Source of the DNA: Magicicada septendecula
Taxonomy: Eukaryota > Arthropoda > Insecta > Hemiptera > Cicadidae
Length of the DNA: 64,000 nt
NCBI GenBank assembly: GCA_034769895.1
Contig: CM068373.1
Coordinates: 204,497,964 to 204,561,963, forward strand
Reading direction: 5' to 3'
Shown here: positions 23,772-35,735 of the stretch, piece after piece
How the letters are laid out: each line of letters begins with the position of its first letter
How positions within the stretch are numbered: position 1 is the stretch's first letter
Program-made: the position numbers and the translations under genes
Notes under the pieces: generated by a model
What the model was told of the DNA's origin: nothing
The model's database searches: none
Seen by the model: the letters and a program-made list of their open reading frames with translations, nothing else

Positions 23772-24806
23772 ATGGCAGAGAGTAAAGAAAATAATTCTTT
23801 ATTGAACACAATTGATAGTATAAATAATAGTCAAATAAGCATGACGGAATCAGTAGTTATGAGTGAAGAAATAGTGCACTCAACACCAATCCCAAATAAT
23901 AGGGCTGAGAATAATGAAATTATGAAAATGATGCAAATGCTTTTCAATACACAGAACAATAATTTTAATGTAAAATGTGACGAAATAAAAAACGAAATCG
24001 AAAAACAAAATTTTAATTTTGATAAACGAGTTGATGAAATGCACGCACGTTTCGATAAAACGGAAGAGAAAATAGTTACATTAGTTAATGAGACGTTTGA
24101 TAGACAAAAGAATAAAGTAGATGAAAATTACGAGAGTAGAATGGGGGTAGAGAATAGTAGAGAATCAGATAAATTGAGTGAAAATAAAGACAAGGTAAGT
24201 GGGATAGAAAATTACGATAAAATAAATAAAGATATAGTAATAGGTGATAATAGTGTGGAGGTTGGTAGTATAAATGAAATTTTATGGGGAATTGAATATA
24301 ATGATAATGGAATGATAGTGTGTGTTGAAGGGTTAAAGAGAGAGAGATGGTATGATAAAGAGAAATATATTGAGAGAGAGAAATGTTGTTGGGAGAGTTA
24401 TTATGAGAGATGTTTTAAGAGAGAGAGATGGTATGATAGTGAGAGATATTGTGAGAGAAAGAGGGAGGTAGAAATTTTTAAGATAAGCAGAGATTATGAA
24501 GAGTTTATGGGAAGGTTAGGAGTAGAGATGATATATAATAAAAATAATAAGTACTTACCTTGTAATGAAGCGGATATAGCAGTCGTAGGAGATGATAATG
24601 AAAATAATGACTTTATAACATACCTAGTGGTGACGAATTATACTGGAGGTGACAGGACAATGATCAATCATGACAGATTAAATGAGTTTGTGGAAAATAA
24701 TGAAAATTTGAATGGTAGATGCATTTATGATGTTAATATAAGAGATTCAATAATAAGCAATGTATATAGATATAAGATAAGATTATTATTTGACGATATG
24801 GGGTAG
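23772..24806 (+). CDS. 344-residue protein of element C, function unknown
   Basis: The only long frame in the element, starting MAESKENNSLLNTIDS about 130 bases after the primer site. Residues 50-120 form a likely coiled coil (MMQMLFNTQNNNF through FDRQKNKVDE). Residues about 185-235 are a striking Arg/Glu/Tyr/Cys block with a repeated RERWYD..E.Y.E pattern, and the C-terminal third is mixed and ends LLFDDMG. The charged block matches that of element B. The N-terminal coiled coil loosely resembles the start of the gypsy gag at 8144. No zinc knuckle or capsid core is evident. Possible roles, all unproven, are a gag-like RNA-packaging protein or an accessory protein. Confidence 0.7.
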   Translation: MAESKENNSLLNTIDSINNSQISMTESVVMSEEIVHSTPIPNNRAENNEIMKMMQMLFNTQNNNFNVKCDEIKNEIEKQNFNFDKRVDEMHARFDKTEEKIVTLVNETFDRQKNKVDENYESRMGVENSRESDKLSENKDKVSGIENYDKINKDIVIGDNSVEVGSINEILWGIEYNDNGMIVCVEGLKRERWYDKEKYIEREKCCWESYYERCFKRERWYDSERYCERKREVEIFKISRDYEEFMGRLGVEMIYNKNNKYLPCNEADIAVVGDDNENNDFITYLVVTNYTGGDRTMINHDRLNEFVENNENLNGRCIYDVNIRDSIISNVYRYKIRLLFDDMG

Positions 24807-26739
24807 TTGTGTATTGTTTATTGTGTTATGAACATTTAATTGTGTGGACAGTGTTTTTAAAAATGGACTGATCAGGGCTGATTATGGTAAATGATTTCAT
24901 GATTAGGTGAATTGTATATTTTTGTGTATTGATGTCTATGTATTGGTGTAATTTTGCTATTGTGTATTCTATGTATTTTTTGTGTGTAAACTATTGTAGA
25001 ATTTTAAATAAGTAAAAGAAGTTTAATAATGATTTTGAAAGGATATTATGGAATTTAGATTCTAAAGGGTTAGTAAATGATTATATATTTGGTTATTGAG
25101 AGGTATTGTTGTTAGTTGATAAGTGATGAATTTTGTAATGGTGTATTAAGTTGAAATGTTGTAAAGAGTTTGGGAATAAGGATAAATCAGGGCATTGGAG
25201 TTAGTTGAATAAAGTCAATGGGAGTTAGGGAAAATAAAGTGCTGAGATGCTGATAATATATAAAGAGGTGTTAGATATTTTAGGGACACAGTGGTTAGCG
25301 ATTATATGTAGAGGTGAGTAATGTGGATGGTAATTTTATAGTTGTTGTTGGTGATATTTTGTAATAAGGGTAGTGGTGTAGGGAGTCCAACGAGAGATGT
25401 TGAGACAGGAAGGGACCGTTTAGCGCCGGAAAGGGTTATCTGAAAGGGTCAGAAACCGATAAAGGAATGAGTTGGTTAGAGTTCGAGTACACACATACTA
25501 GTACAAAAAATGAGCGGTGCCAGAGGTTTTAATGGGATTTGTGAAGGGGGTTGTTATTGAGATATTGGTGTCATATTATATGTAAATGGTTAGAAGCGGT
25601 TGTTAATAGTGAAAAAGAGGTAGTAAGGTTAGGTTGACAAATACCAAAATAAGATAGAGAAAAAATGAATAATAGAGAGTCACCCAAACTAGTAAGGATA
25701 AAAGGATTAGAAAGGGAAAATTCATAGTAGAAAGGTAAGGTAAATGGAAAGGTAAATGACAAATTTGAGAATTTTGCATAGAATCTAAATGAATGTTAAA
25801 TGGTAAAAGTTAATAGAGAGTCGATAGTAATAATGTTATAAAGTTCTGCTACAAGTTATGTAAATATGAATTAAGTAATGTGACTTGTTCAATGTTAGTG
25901 TTTAATGCTTATGATGTACAATGTTTTATTGTGTTTTATTATATCAACAATAGAGTGTGTGGATAGGAGGTTACTACCAAGATAGTAATGATTATAAGAT
26001 TGAAATTTTGTAAAGTTTGTCCATTCTCTAGAAATGATTCTGCTATAAAGAAGGTTAAATGTAAGAAAAAGTAGTAAAGGAATTATAAAACTTTTAAGTG
26101 GTCTGCCATGATATAGATATTGTAAGATTATAAGAAGTAAATTATTAGGGTTAATGGTTGTTGCTAAAGCAGTTAAATGAATTGTTTCTCTAGTTTAAGA
26201 GCAATTGTTTCATGTGATTAAGAGTGTGAAGATAGTTGATAGAAGTCAGAAGGGTGTACCAGATACCGGAGTGTTAAAAGGAGAAGTAATTTACTATCTT
26301 AATTCTTGATATACATTGTTTGAAGTTTGTAGAATTAGGCAAACCAATGCCCCAAAACGCAAACCAACGTGCTAAGAGGAAACATATCAGTTATGGATAT
26401 GGATATAAGGAAAGCCACTATTTTTAAAAAAAAATTTTGTATTGAATGTTTCAGAGTTTTATGGTGTGGTGACCGCGGTCCTGAGCTGGCCGGTGTGTCA
26501 GAACAGGAGCGTAAAGTGCCTCATGGCCTTATGGTGTAGGGATCTCTCTGGAGAAGTCCAGTAAGGTCAGAAGGTGCGAACCTCATCATTGGACCAAGGG
26601 CAAGTGATTGAATTTATATTTTTTTTGTAACACTACAGGGGGTTGTGGCTCCATATCTGAGCTGATCCTTTTAGAGAAGTGTGAATGAGTCAATGAAAGT
26701 TTTTGTGTCTCGACACAAAACCTTTCATTGAGGGGGTTT
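24807..26739 (+). other. Non-coding 3' half of element C
   Basis: About 1.9 kb, rich in G and T on the plus strand with AT-rich patches and no open frame of note. The inverted pair TTTTGTGTC/GACACAAAA lies at 26701-26720, followed by the purine tract before the LTR. Probably packaging and untranslated sequence of the non-autonomous element. Confidence 0.5.
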
Positions 26740-28051
26740 TGTGACAGTACAAAAAAAAAGCCTGATAAAAAAATATGGTATGCGAGGTAACAAACTATTG
26801 TATTCCGATGTTTTAAAGTCATTTCTATGGGTTACATAATTTCCCTTTGTTTTGCCGGCAACGACGTAGTTCCGAGACGACAAAATAATCTCAAGGACAG
26901 CAGTGGACGTGCAGCTAAAAAGACTTATAATGGTTACCGCCACTAAGAAAGGCGCTTCATATTCATGTTTCATTGGCCAACAGCTCGAAACGTCATTAAA
27001 ACCACTATGACGTTATGAAAATACGTAACAAACAAAGCTATTATATAACCAGAGACAAAAGAACGATGACGTGTGCTCACTCACACATACGTAGAATTTG
27101 CATAATTCTCGCCCCAGTCGACACACAACAGCAGCAGCAGTAACAACTTGTTACAGGCCGCCGGCAATTTATACCGGCAAAGTGTTTTAAAACAGTACAA
27201 AATGTAGTTAAAATATCATTATGTGATAATTAGAAGTGAGCCAAACAGTGAGCAGTAATTGTTTTCAAAATTATGCAGTAGAGTCAGTGATAATATCAAA
27301 AAACGTAACCAAACCAACTTAAGGCCTCAACATGTGAAACCTCTTCTAGAACTTCTAGTCTACAGATACAGGGAAGTGCAAAACAAATTTTACTAAAGAG
27401 CTCGTTAACCCTATAATTAAATATGTGTACACGATAGTAATTTGAATTCATAAGAATGAGTGAGTGAGAGAAAGCGGGGCGTGTTGTTTTTTTTTTAATG
27501 TCGACATCCGAACGGGGTGTTGGTTTGCGTTTGCGTTCAGCCAAGATAATCAAAACCAGTTAATAGCAAAGCAGCTGCTAAATTAAAATATGATATTTGT
27601 TAGATTAACGATTAACAAGATATAAAGAAGTTCATGATGAAGACGAGCCAACTTTAATGGCCGCCATGTTGATTTTGTCCGGTGTACACGCTTATAGCAT
27701 TTATGGAATAAAACAATATTCATGATTAATGTTTATACTGAACGTATTCTCATTTCAATGCCTGTCTCTGCCGGCATTCACGCTGAGCAGAATCCTGGAT
27801 CCCTTAGGTAATAAAAATTCATGTAACGAGATTGAAATAAGCAGATGCTATAATTATGGTGGATACCATAATTATGATACCATAATTGTGGTAGACGCGA
27901 CACACGTGCTTTATTCGATTAAGGTAAACAAACCCAAATACAAGTTATTAGATAGTTCATATGACAAATACATTTATATTTATTTAAATGAAAGTGAGTA
28001 ATAACAAATGCCGCCCAGAACTAGGGACATAATAATTGTTGAGTATTTACA
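26740..28051 (+). repeat. 3' LTR of element C
   Basis: Nearly identical to 22309-23619, with a few differences near its two ends. It ends GAGTATTTACA and is followed by TGTT. Confidence 0.9.
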
Positions 28052-28055
28052 TGTT

Positions 28056-29210
28056 GTGTGTTGTTGGTATTTTGTGTTTTGTTGTTTTTGTTTTTGATGC
28101 GTTTGTGTAGTGTGTTTATTAAATTAGGGTTGTAACCGTTTTTGATTGCTATGTATTTTATTGTGTTGAGTTCGTCGGTGTAATCTTGTTTATTTAAGGG
28201 TATTTTAGTTAGTCTATGGAGCATATGGTTGAAGGCCGCATGTTTATGTTGTGTTGGGTGGTTTGATGTGTTGTGTATAACCATGTCAGTTGTGGTTGGT
28301 TTCCTGTATATTTTGTACGTGTGTGTATTGTTAGTTTTGTTAATTGTTAGGTCTAGAAAATTTATACTATTGTTTTGTTCAATTTCCAGTGTAAATTTTA
28401 ATTTGTGGTGTATAGTGTTTATGTATTTGTGGAAGTTTTCAACTTGTCTTGTGTTGCCTTTGAATAAAAGTAATATATCATCTACATACCTGTGCCAGTA
28501 TATAATTTTGTTAGTGTTTTTTTTGTTGTTTTTTATGTGGTTCTGTTCTATGTTTGTATATATATTTCTGCTAGTATTCCTGATATGGGGGATCCCATCG
28601 GGAGACCTTCTGTTTGTGTGTATATCTTGTTATTGTATGTAAAGTAATTTTGTTCAGTTATTATTTTGGTAAGTGTGATGATTACTTGTATGCGTGTTTC
28701 AGGTGTGTTGTTTTGTCTGAGTAGTTGTTCTAGTGTTTGGATGGTTTCTTTGATGGGGACATTAGTGTATAGATTGGTTATATCAAAAGATGCCAGAGTT
28801 GAGTTATGTGGGATGTGGATGTGTTCCGTTTGCCTGACTAGGTCGATGTTGTTTTTGATAGATGTGTTGTTACTGAGATTAATGTTTTCTCTGATTATTT
28901 TGTCTAGTTGCTTTGCGATTTTGTGGGAGGGGGCCTGTGTGTTGTTTATTAATGGTCTGATGGGAATGTTAGGTTTATGTATTTTTGGTAATGCATTTAG
29001 TTTAGGGGGGTTAGGTTTTATTTGTTTAAGGTATTTGGCGCTTTCTGGTTTGATTATATGTTTTGTGTTGTTTATAAATTTGTTAATCTGTTTATAAAAT
29101 TTTAGTGTGGGGTCTTTATTTATTTCCGTTATATTATTTTCGTTGAAGAAATTTTCGATTTTAGTGTTTAATTGGTGTTTGTCCATTATGACGCTAATGT
29201 TACCTTTGTC
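28056..29210 (-). CDS. Reverse transcriptase part of the Penelope-like element
   Basis: Minus-strand frames give DKGN near 29205, LNALPKIHKPNIPIRPLINN, LASFDITNLYTNVPIKETIQ, TEGLPMGSPISGILAEIYI, then RYVDDILLLFKG with the catalytic YVDD near 28485, and INFLDLTI. These are the ordered RT motifs of Penelope-like elements. The frame changes once near 28550, and the N-terminal region before DKGN is absent, so the gene is non-functional here. Confidence 0.88.
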
Positions 29211-29223
29211 AAGTCACAGCTAA

Positions 29224-29345
29224 TGTTTCATGTCAGTGTCAAGTCACAGCTTAGGGTTTTAAATCAAGTTTTTTAAATCACTTATTTTCTTTATCATTAA
29301 CAATATATTATTCTCATGGTTTATTTTGTTCTTACCATTACAATA
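29224..29345 (-). repeat. Partial copy of the element D LTR next to element D
   Basis: About 120 bases matching the inner LTR segment at about 30272-30393 (shared TTAGGGTTTTAAATCAAG and CTCATGGTTTATTTTGTTC). It sits immediately outside the 3' LTR of element D and at the broken end of the Penelope-like element. Probably a leftover of an earlier related insertion or a rearrangement. Confidence 0.7.
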
Positions 29346-29353
29346 GCTATTAT

Positions 29354-30727
29354 TGTTTTACTTTATTTTAATTACATTTTCTCTGACTATTATTCAGTAT
29401 ACTTGGGTGTTATATTTTTTTTATTTGATTTTTTCACCTTTATCTTTTGATTATGTCTATTTTGTGTCAGTGTTGTTATAGCAATGTTAATGCTTGGTAG
29501 TGTTTAGCTCTGCCCTTATATTCTGACATTTGTTTACATTCATCTAAATTTCCTGCATCTAGTATCAGCTATGGTTTACCTATACTTTACATTATTATTA
29601 TTAATTTTATGGCAATAAACACTGATTTGTCTCACATGAATGTTATTATGTCTTAGTTAATATCATCCCTAGTTGACTGAATCCCTATTCGTTTGTTATA
29701 GTTTTATGTGTGGTTTTTGGTGTTCCAGGTACCCATACTATGTTGTGTTGTTGATTACATTAATTTACATTTATACTGTACACAAATTGCTTTATATTAT
29801 TACTCTTTGTAACTGGAATGCTCCTTATATTCTTTAGTTTGTTTACACTCCAATACATTTTAGTTTAACATCATTCCAGTCACTGCTTTTTACTATTTTA
29901 TTGGAAACTAGTTGGCCAGTTTAGGGTATGTCCTATCTTGGATTCCCAACAATGGTTGAATCTCAGATTATGTTTTTTACTTATTGCATGATTCTTTACA
30001 TTTACTTAAAGCTGATTTTTATTGTTTATAGTTATTTTTCCTTTTTGTTACTACCTCAACATTTATTGTTGAGTAATAGTTGTCTTTGAGACTTTTATTT
30101 CTACTTTACAAATTTTACTAGTCCTTTGGACATTATCTAGTTGTCATTTTTATACATTACTAATTTATACATTTACAACTCTTATATTCACTCTCCCTCT
30201 TAATTTCTGCTATCAATATTTTACTTTTGAGTTCTGGTTGTACCGTCAAGTCATTAAAATCAGTTTATTAATAGTTTCATGTCAGTGTCAAGTTACAGCT
30301 TAGGGTTTTAAATCAAGTTTTTTAAATCACTTATTTTCTTTATCATTAATAATATATTATTCTCATGGTTTATTTTGTTCTTACCATTACTAGTTCCTTC
30401 TTGTATTTGATTTGATTTTGTTTCCCCTATTCACACTGATTCCTTTATCCTCCTTAATAAATTTCTTCTTGTTATAGGTGTTGTATTTTCTTCTCACTGT
30501 CTGATCTATTGGGTATTTGGGTCAACGTTGTCTTGTCTTTAGTTGTATTCGTTTCTTCTATAATACATTTACTTATTAATTATAATTTATTTTATTCCCT
30601 TATTTTAATCATAATTCATTCTATGTTCCTGTTTACATGTTCATATTTTGTTGATTATTTTGTTTTGGATAGTTTTTAATCCGTTTGTTTAACATTGGGT
30701 TTTGGGTGAGTTATATGTACCATTACA
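29354..30727 (-). repeat. 3' LTR of element D
   Basis: About 1.37-kb direct repeat of 33995-35363, sharing for example GGAAACTAGTTGGCCAG or close variants. Confidence 0.88.
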
Positions 30728-30779
30728 TATTGCCTCCTTGCTAGAATTGATTATTTCAGAAATTCCCCTTTGGTATTGA

Positions 30780-31946
30780 AGAAATTATTAGTTGTTACTT
30801 TCTTCTTCTTCGAAATATTTCTTTAGCGATGCTTGGTTGTAAGTTCCCTTTTTCCTTTTGGTAATTGGGTCTAGAATTTCATAAGTGTTGTTCTGATTAT
30901 TCTTGATTATTGTATATGGGCCAGTGTATAGCAATAGTAGTTTTTTTAGCAATTCCTTCGATTGTACTTGGGAGTTCTCGGTTTTTTAACAATACCTTCT
31001 CCCCGATTTTATACGTGATCAGTTTGGGTTGTAACTTCTTGTATTTCTCACGTAGCTTTTCTGCTCGTTCTACCGTTTTGTTATAAAATTTCATCTGGTC
31101 AAATTTGTATTCATCACTTTGAGGAAAGTTTATTAACTCCGTAATTTCTCTGGGTGGTCTTCTCTCAAACATAGCTGTGAATGGGGTGGTGTCTATTGCT
31201 TGATGATGTGCTAAGTTGATGAAATCTTCTGCAGATGGTAAGTATTCTTCCCACTTTCTCTGTTGCTGATGGCAGTAGGTTCTCAAAATTCTTCCTACTT
31301 CTCGTAGAACTCTTTCAGCTGGGTTGCTGCTAGGGTGGTATACTGATGTCTTAAATGTTTTTACTCCATGACTCAATAGTGTTTCCTTCCATTTCCTCCC
31401 CTTAAACTGAGTCCCGTGATCCGTTATTATCAATCTTGGTGTTCCCACTTCTGGTATGTATCTTTGGATAATTATTTCTAAACGTTTCTTGGTTGTTGCT
31501 CGGTTTATTGGATAAAGTTTTGTAAATTTAGTATAGTGGTAAAAAATTATGACAATAAACTTATGTTGGCGTCGTCCTCCACTTCTTGGTAATAGACCGC
31601 AAATGTCCACAAATACTTTCTATAATTTTTTAGAAGATGTTATCGGTATCATCAACCCCTCCTTTCTGTCGTTATTGCATTTCACTAGTTGGCATAGGTG
31701 ACAATGTTTAATGTATTTGCGCACTCTTCGGTTAATGTCTCTGAAGTATACATGTTCCTCCAACGCTCTCATTACCTTCACTGCCCCTATGTGTCCATAC
31801 CTGATGCGGTAATCTATGGTTATCGCCTTCTCGATTGTCCTTGGTATTACTATCTTCCATTGGTTACATCTGTGCCTGTCCTTAATGAATAATATATCAT
31901 GGTGTATGCAGTAGTATGGTGTAATTCTATCATCTTGTTCATTCAA
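30780..31946 (-). mobile_element. Integrase region of element D
   Basis: Shows an N-terminal HHCC zinc-binding segment (YRIRYGHIGAVKVMRAL, then HCHLCQLVK). The catalytic core follows, with FIVIIFYHYTKF, LIITDHGTQFKG (second Asp) and FKTSVYHPSSNPAERVLREV (catalytic Glu). The C-terminal domain includes GEKVLLKNRELPS. Homologous to the remnant at 10614-11039. Part of a broken pol. Confidence 0.85.
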
Positions 31947-31949
31947 TAT

Positions 31950-33300
31950 TTAGCAAATTTTACTCAGTTTATTGTCATTTTCCTGTTGATGTTTTATTTT
32001 GTCAATAATCTCTGCTAATTCCGATTTGTCCTTTATGATGTGGTATATCTTGGCTAATGTCTCCTTTTCCCCTTCAAATGTTTGATTTTGTATATTGATT
32101 CTTGATAACACATCTGCTGTTATGTTACTCTTTCCCGGTATGTACTCCCAATTAATGTGGTATTCCTGCAACGCTAGTGTCCATCTTGTTAGTCTTCCAT
32201 GACTCAGCCTGCAGTTCTTTAAAAAGGATATTGATTTGTGATCTGTTCTGACCGTTAGTGTGTAACCTAAAATGTAAGTTCTAAATTTGTTGCACGCAAA
32301 CACTATGCTAAGTAGCTCTTTTTCGGTAACGTGATAGTTGCGTTCACATTTATTCAATACCCGACTTGCAAAGCTAATCACAAGGTGATTCCCTTCGTCG
32401 TCTTCTTGGTACAGAACTGATCCTAAACTCACGTCGCTGGCATCGCAATTCATATAAAAAGCTTTCTTGAAGTCAGAGTGGTGTAACATCACCAATTCTA
32501 AAAATTTATCTTTTATTAGTTGAAAGGTGGTGTCCTGCTCTGGTCCCCGCTTCCACTTATCTTTGGATGATAGTTGGTGTGCAAATTTTGCTGTTAATTC
32601 CGAGTAATTGCTCTGAAATTTCCTATAATAATTGCAGATGCCTAAAAATGACTGTAACTGCTTCTTGTTCTTGGGCGTTGGGAATAATTGTATCGATTCT
32701 ATTTTCTCCTGTGATGGTGTTATTCCATTTTCTGATAGATTGAAACCTAAAAATTGTACTTCATCTGTGATGAATTTAGATTTTTCTAGTTTCAGTGTTA
32801 AGTTACTTTCTGCTAATTTTAATAATACTTGTTCGACCCTTCTGCAATGATCTTCCCAGTTGTCTGAGGTAATTAGTAGATCGTCCACGTATACTGTTGT
32901 AAATTGTAGCACCTCTTGTCCCAGAATTGTATCCATACATTTCACAAACACTGCTACTGAATTCGCCAGTCCAAACGGTAGCCTTTTAAATTGATAATTC
33001 CGCCCTTCGAATATGAAAGCCATATATTTTCAGCTATTGGGGTGCAATTTCACTTGCCAATATCCACAAACGGTGTCCCAGGTACTAATGAAACGTGTGC
33101 CATAAAATTTCTTGAGGATTTCTTCTATCTCACCTAGTGATATTCGATCGTTTATTATTATTTTGTTTATTTCCCTGGCGTCCAAACATATCCTTACCTT
33201 TCTGTTTTTCTTCGGTACTGCTACAATAGGATTGGTGTATGGGGAATAACTTTATTCAATTATGTCTTTGTCAATTAGTCTATTGATTTCCGTTCTAACT
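31950..33300 (-). mobile_element. Reverse transcriptase and RNase H region of element D
   Basis: RT motifs FKRLPFGLANSVAVF and TTVYVDDLLITSDN (catalytic YVDD), then KKQLQSFLGICNYYRKF. RNase H follows, with MNCDASDVSLGSVL, VTEKELLSIVFACNKFR, VRTDHKSI and GKSNITADVLSR. Ordinary Ty3/gypsy pol. Broken. Confidence 0.88.
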
Positions 33301-33975
33301 GCCTCTTTTAGAGAGTAGGCAATAGGATATGATTTCTTTTTAAATTCTACTGGCTCTTTAAACTTGATCTCACACTGAAAATTCTTTATTTTTCTGAGCG
33401 TATCTGAAAATACGTGCCGATATCTATTATATATGGTGATTAATTCTTCTACCTGATCATTAGTTATTTTTCTATCACTTTTTGCTGATTGAAATTTTCG
33501 GATCTCTTTTAACTTTTTTTCCCATAGGCTGTCCCTTTCATCTTCATAATTGATTTCTTCTATTGGTATTTGATTCCTATAATTATCATTTTCCCTAACA
33601 TAACAAATGATCCGGTCGTGAGGGGCTTCTTTGCTTCCAATTAACTCCACCGTCCATTCTATATAATTTGAGCTCAGAGATACTTTCGCTCTGCTCATAT
33701 CAATTACAGCTGCGTATTTTCTCAATACGTCACAGCCTATTAATAAATTAAATGGTAACCCACTGGCTACTAAAAAGATTATAGGAATCGTTTTAACTTT
33801 ACTTGTTACTTCTAATTGGACCTGTTTCCTAATAGTTTTATTTTGGCGTCCTGTTGCTCCTATTAAAGTGATGTTATTTATTGGTAAGGTGGGTATTTTC
33901 TCCTTATTTCCATGTTGTATTCGATTTAGTTCTATGTTGTCAATCAGGGATACATTTGCTCCTGTGTCGATCATT
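33300..33975 (-). mobile_element. Protease region of element D
   Basis: Begins at the active-site motif MIDTGANVSLIDNIEL, followed by INNITLIGATGRQNKTI and LPFNLLIGCDVLRKY, the second conserved retropepsin segment. It lies next to the 5' LTR. Part of a broken pol. Confidence 0.82.
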
Positions 33976-33994
33976 ATTTTGGTAGGTATTCCGT

Positions 33995-35363
33995 TGTTTT
34001 ATTTTATTTTAATTACATTTTCTCTGACTATTATTCAGTATACTTGGGTGTTATATTTTTCTTATTTGATTTTTTCACCTTTATCTTTTGATTATGTCTA
34101 TTTTGTGTCAGTGTTGTTATAGCAACGTTAATGATTGGTAGTGTTTAGCTCTGCTCTTATATTCTGACATTTGTTTACATTCATCTAAACTTCCTGCATC
34201 TAGTATCAGCTATGGTTTACCTATAATTTACATTATTATTATTAATTTTATGGCAATAAACATTGATTTGCCTCACATGAATGTTGTTATTATGTCTTAG
34301 TTAATATCATTGACTGAGTCCCTATTCTTTTGTCATAGTTTTATGTGTGGTTTTTGTTGTTCCAGGTATCCATACTATGTTGTATTGTTGATTACATTAA
34401 TTTACATTTATACTGTACACAAATTGCTTTATATTATTACTTTTTGTAACTGGAATGCTCCTTATATTCTTTAGTTTGTTTACACTCCAATACATTTTAG
34501 TTTAACATCATTACAGTCACTGCTTTTTACTATTTTATTGGAAACTTGTTGGCCAGTTTAGGTTATGTCCTATCTTGGATTCCCAACAATGGTTGAATCT
34601 CAGATTATGTTTTTTACTTATTGCATGATTCTTTACATTTACTTAAAGCTGATTTTTATTGTTTATAGTTATTTTTCCTTTTTGTTACTACCTCAACCTT
34701 TATTGTTGAGTAATAGTTGTCTTTGAGAATTTTATTTCTACTTTACAAATTTTACTAGTCCTTTGGACATTATCTAGTTGTCATTTTTATACATTACTAA
34801 TTTATACATTTACAACTCTTATATTCACTCTCCCTCTTAATTTCTACTATCAATATTTTACTTTTGAGTTCTGGTTGTACCGTCAAGTCATTAAAATCAG
34901 TTTATCAATAGTTTCATATCAGTGTCAAGTCACAGCTTAGGGTTTTAAATCAAGTCTTTTAAATCACTTTTATTTTCTTTATCATTAATAATATATTATT
35001 CTCATGGTTTATTTTGTTCTTATCATTACTAGTTCCTTCTTGTATTTGATTTGATTTTGTTTTCCCTATTCACACTGATTCCTTTATCCTCAATAGATTT
35101 CTTCTTGTTATAGGTGTTGTAGTTTTCTTCTCACTGTCTGATCTATTGGGTATTTGGGTCAACGTTGTCTTGTCTTTAGTTGTTTTCGTTTCTTCTATAA
35201 TACATTTACTTATTAATTACAATTTATTTTATTCCCTTATTTTAATCATAATTCATTCATGTTCCTGTTTACATGTTCATATTTTGTTGATTATTTTGTT
35301 TTGGATAGTTTTTAATCCGTTTGTTTTACATTGGGTTTTGGGTGAGTTATATGTACCATTACA
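33995..35363 (-). repeat. 5' LTR of element D
   Basis: Direct repeat of 29354-30727. No primer-binding site is recognisable beside it. Confidence 0.88.
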
Positions 35364-35507
35364 ATACTTTTATTCAACTAATACTTTGTGTAAAAAAAAT
35401 GGAAAATTAAATTGAGTAGAAAATTATTCAGGATTTAACCTTTGGGAAAATATTGGCGGGGACGACGGGTTCATCTACCCCCCCCCCCCAGCCATGACAC
35501 CCATGAT
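35364..35507. other. Short spacer between elements D and F
   Basis: Unique-looking sequence with a run of C at about 35479-35489. No feature recognised. Confidence 0.4.
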
Positions 35508-35735
35508 CACAATTATTATTTTGTAATCATGTCATACTATAATTCATGTTAAATTTGTCCACATGTAATAATAATGTCAACTATTAAGAGTTCCACACTA
35601 TGTATAACACAATAATCACTTTTCACTAATGACTAGATCCGCACTAAAGAAATAGCTCACTGAAACTGAACTGACAAATCGCAACTGAGCTACCCTTAAA
35701 TAGGTAGGGCAGGTGTTCCAGAATAACTTTCCATC

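Larger units (their letters stand above)
22309..28051 (+). mobile_element. Young LTR element C without pol, inserted in the Penelope-like element
   Basis: Two LTRs of about 1311 bp (22309-23619 and 26740-28051), almost identical, are flanked by the duplication TGTT (22305-22308 and 28052-28055). A primer-binding site follows the first LTR and the purine tract GAGGGGG precedes the second. One 344-residue open reading frame (23772-24806) follows the leader. No protease, reverse transcriptase, RNase H or integrase is seen. The element looks structurally whole, with no breaks in its reading frame. The few LTR differences make it the youngest insertion in the window. It is best classed as a non-autonomous LTR element of the LARD/TR-GAG kind. 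Confidence 0.88.
21640..29210 (-). mobile_element. Penelope-like retroelement, split by LTR element C
   Basis: Minus-strand reading gives Penelope-type reverse transcriptase (28056-29210) and, beyond the inserted element C (22309-28051), the GIY-YIG endonuclease (21730-22304). The insertion point is marked by the duplication TGTT. The 5' end is cut at 29210, where unrelated repeat sequence begins within the conserved DKGN region, so the N-terminal part is missing. A hammerhead-like core lies just past the 3' end of the coding region at 21676-21712. Apart from the insertion and one frame change in the RT part near 28550, the coding region is well kept, so the copy is not very old. Confidence 0.85.
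29354..35363 (-). mobile_element. Gypsy element D, Ty3/gypsy fossil
   Basis: A minus-strand element with LTRs at 29354-30727 (3') and 33995-35363 (5'). On the minus strand the LTR begins TGTAATGGTACATATAAC. Parts seen are protease, reverse transcriptase with RNase H, and integrase, in gypsy order; gag is not seen. It is broken, with a handful of breaks. The LTRs differ by a few percent, older than B and C but not ancient. A purine tract (GCAAGGAGGCAATA on the minus strand) precedes the 3' LTR. I could not find a target duplication. Confidence 0.88.

Noticed and set aside
28229-29097. Plus-strand hydrophobic frames across the Penelope RT region
   Set aside because: They are antisense to clear RT motifs on the minus strand.
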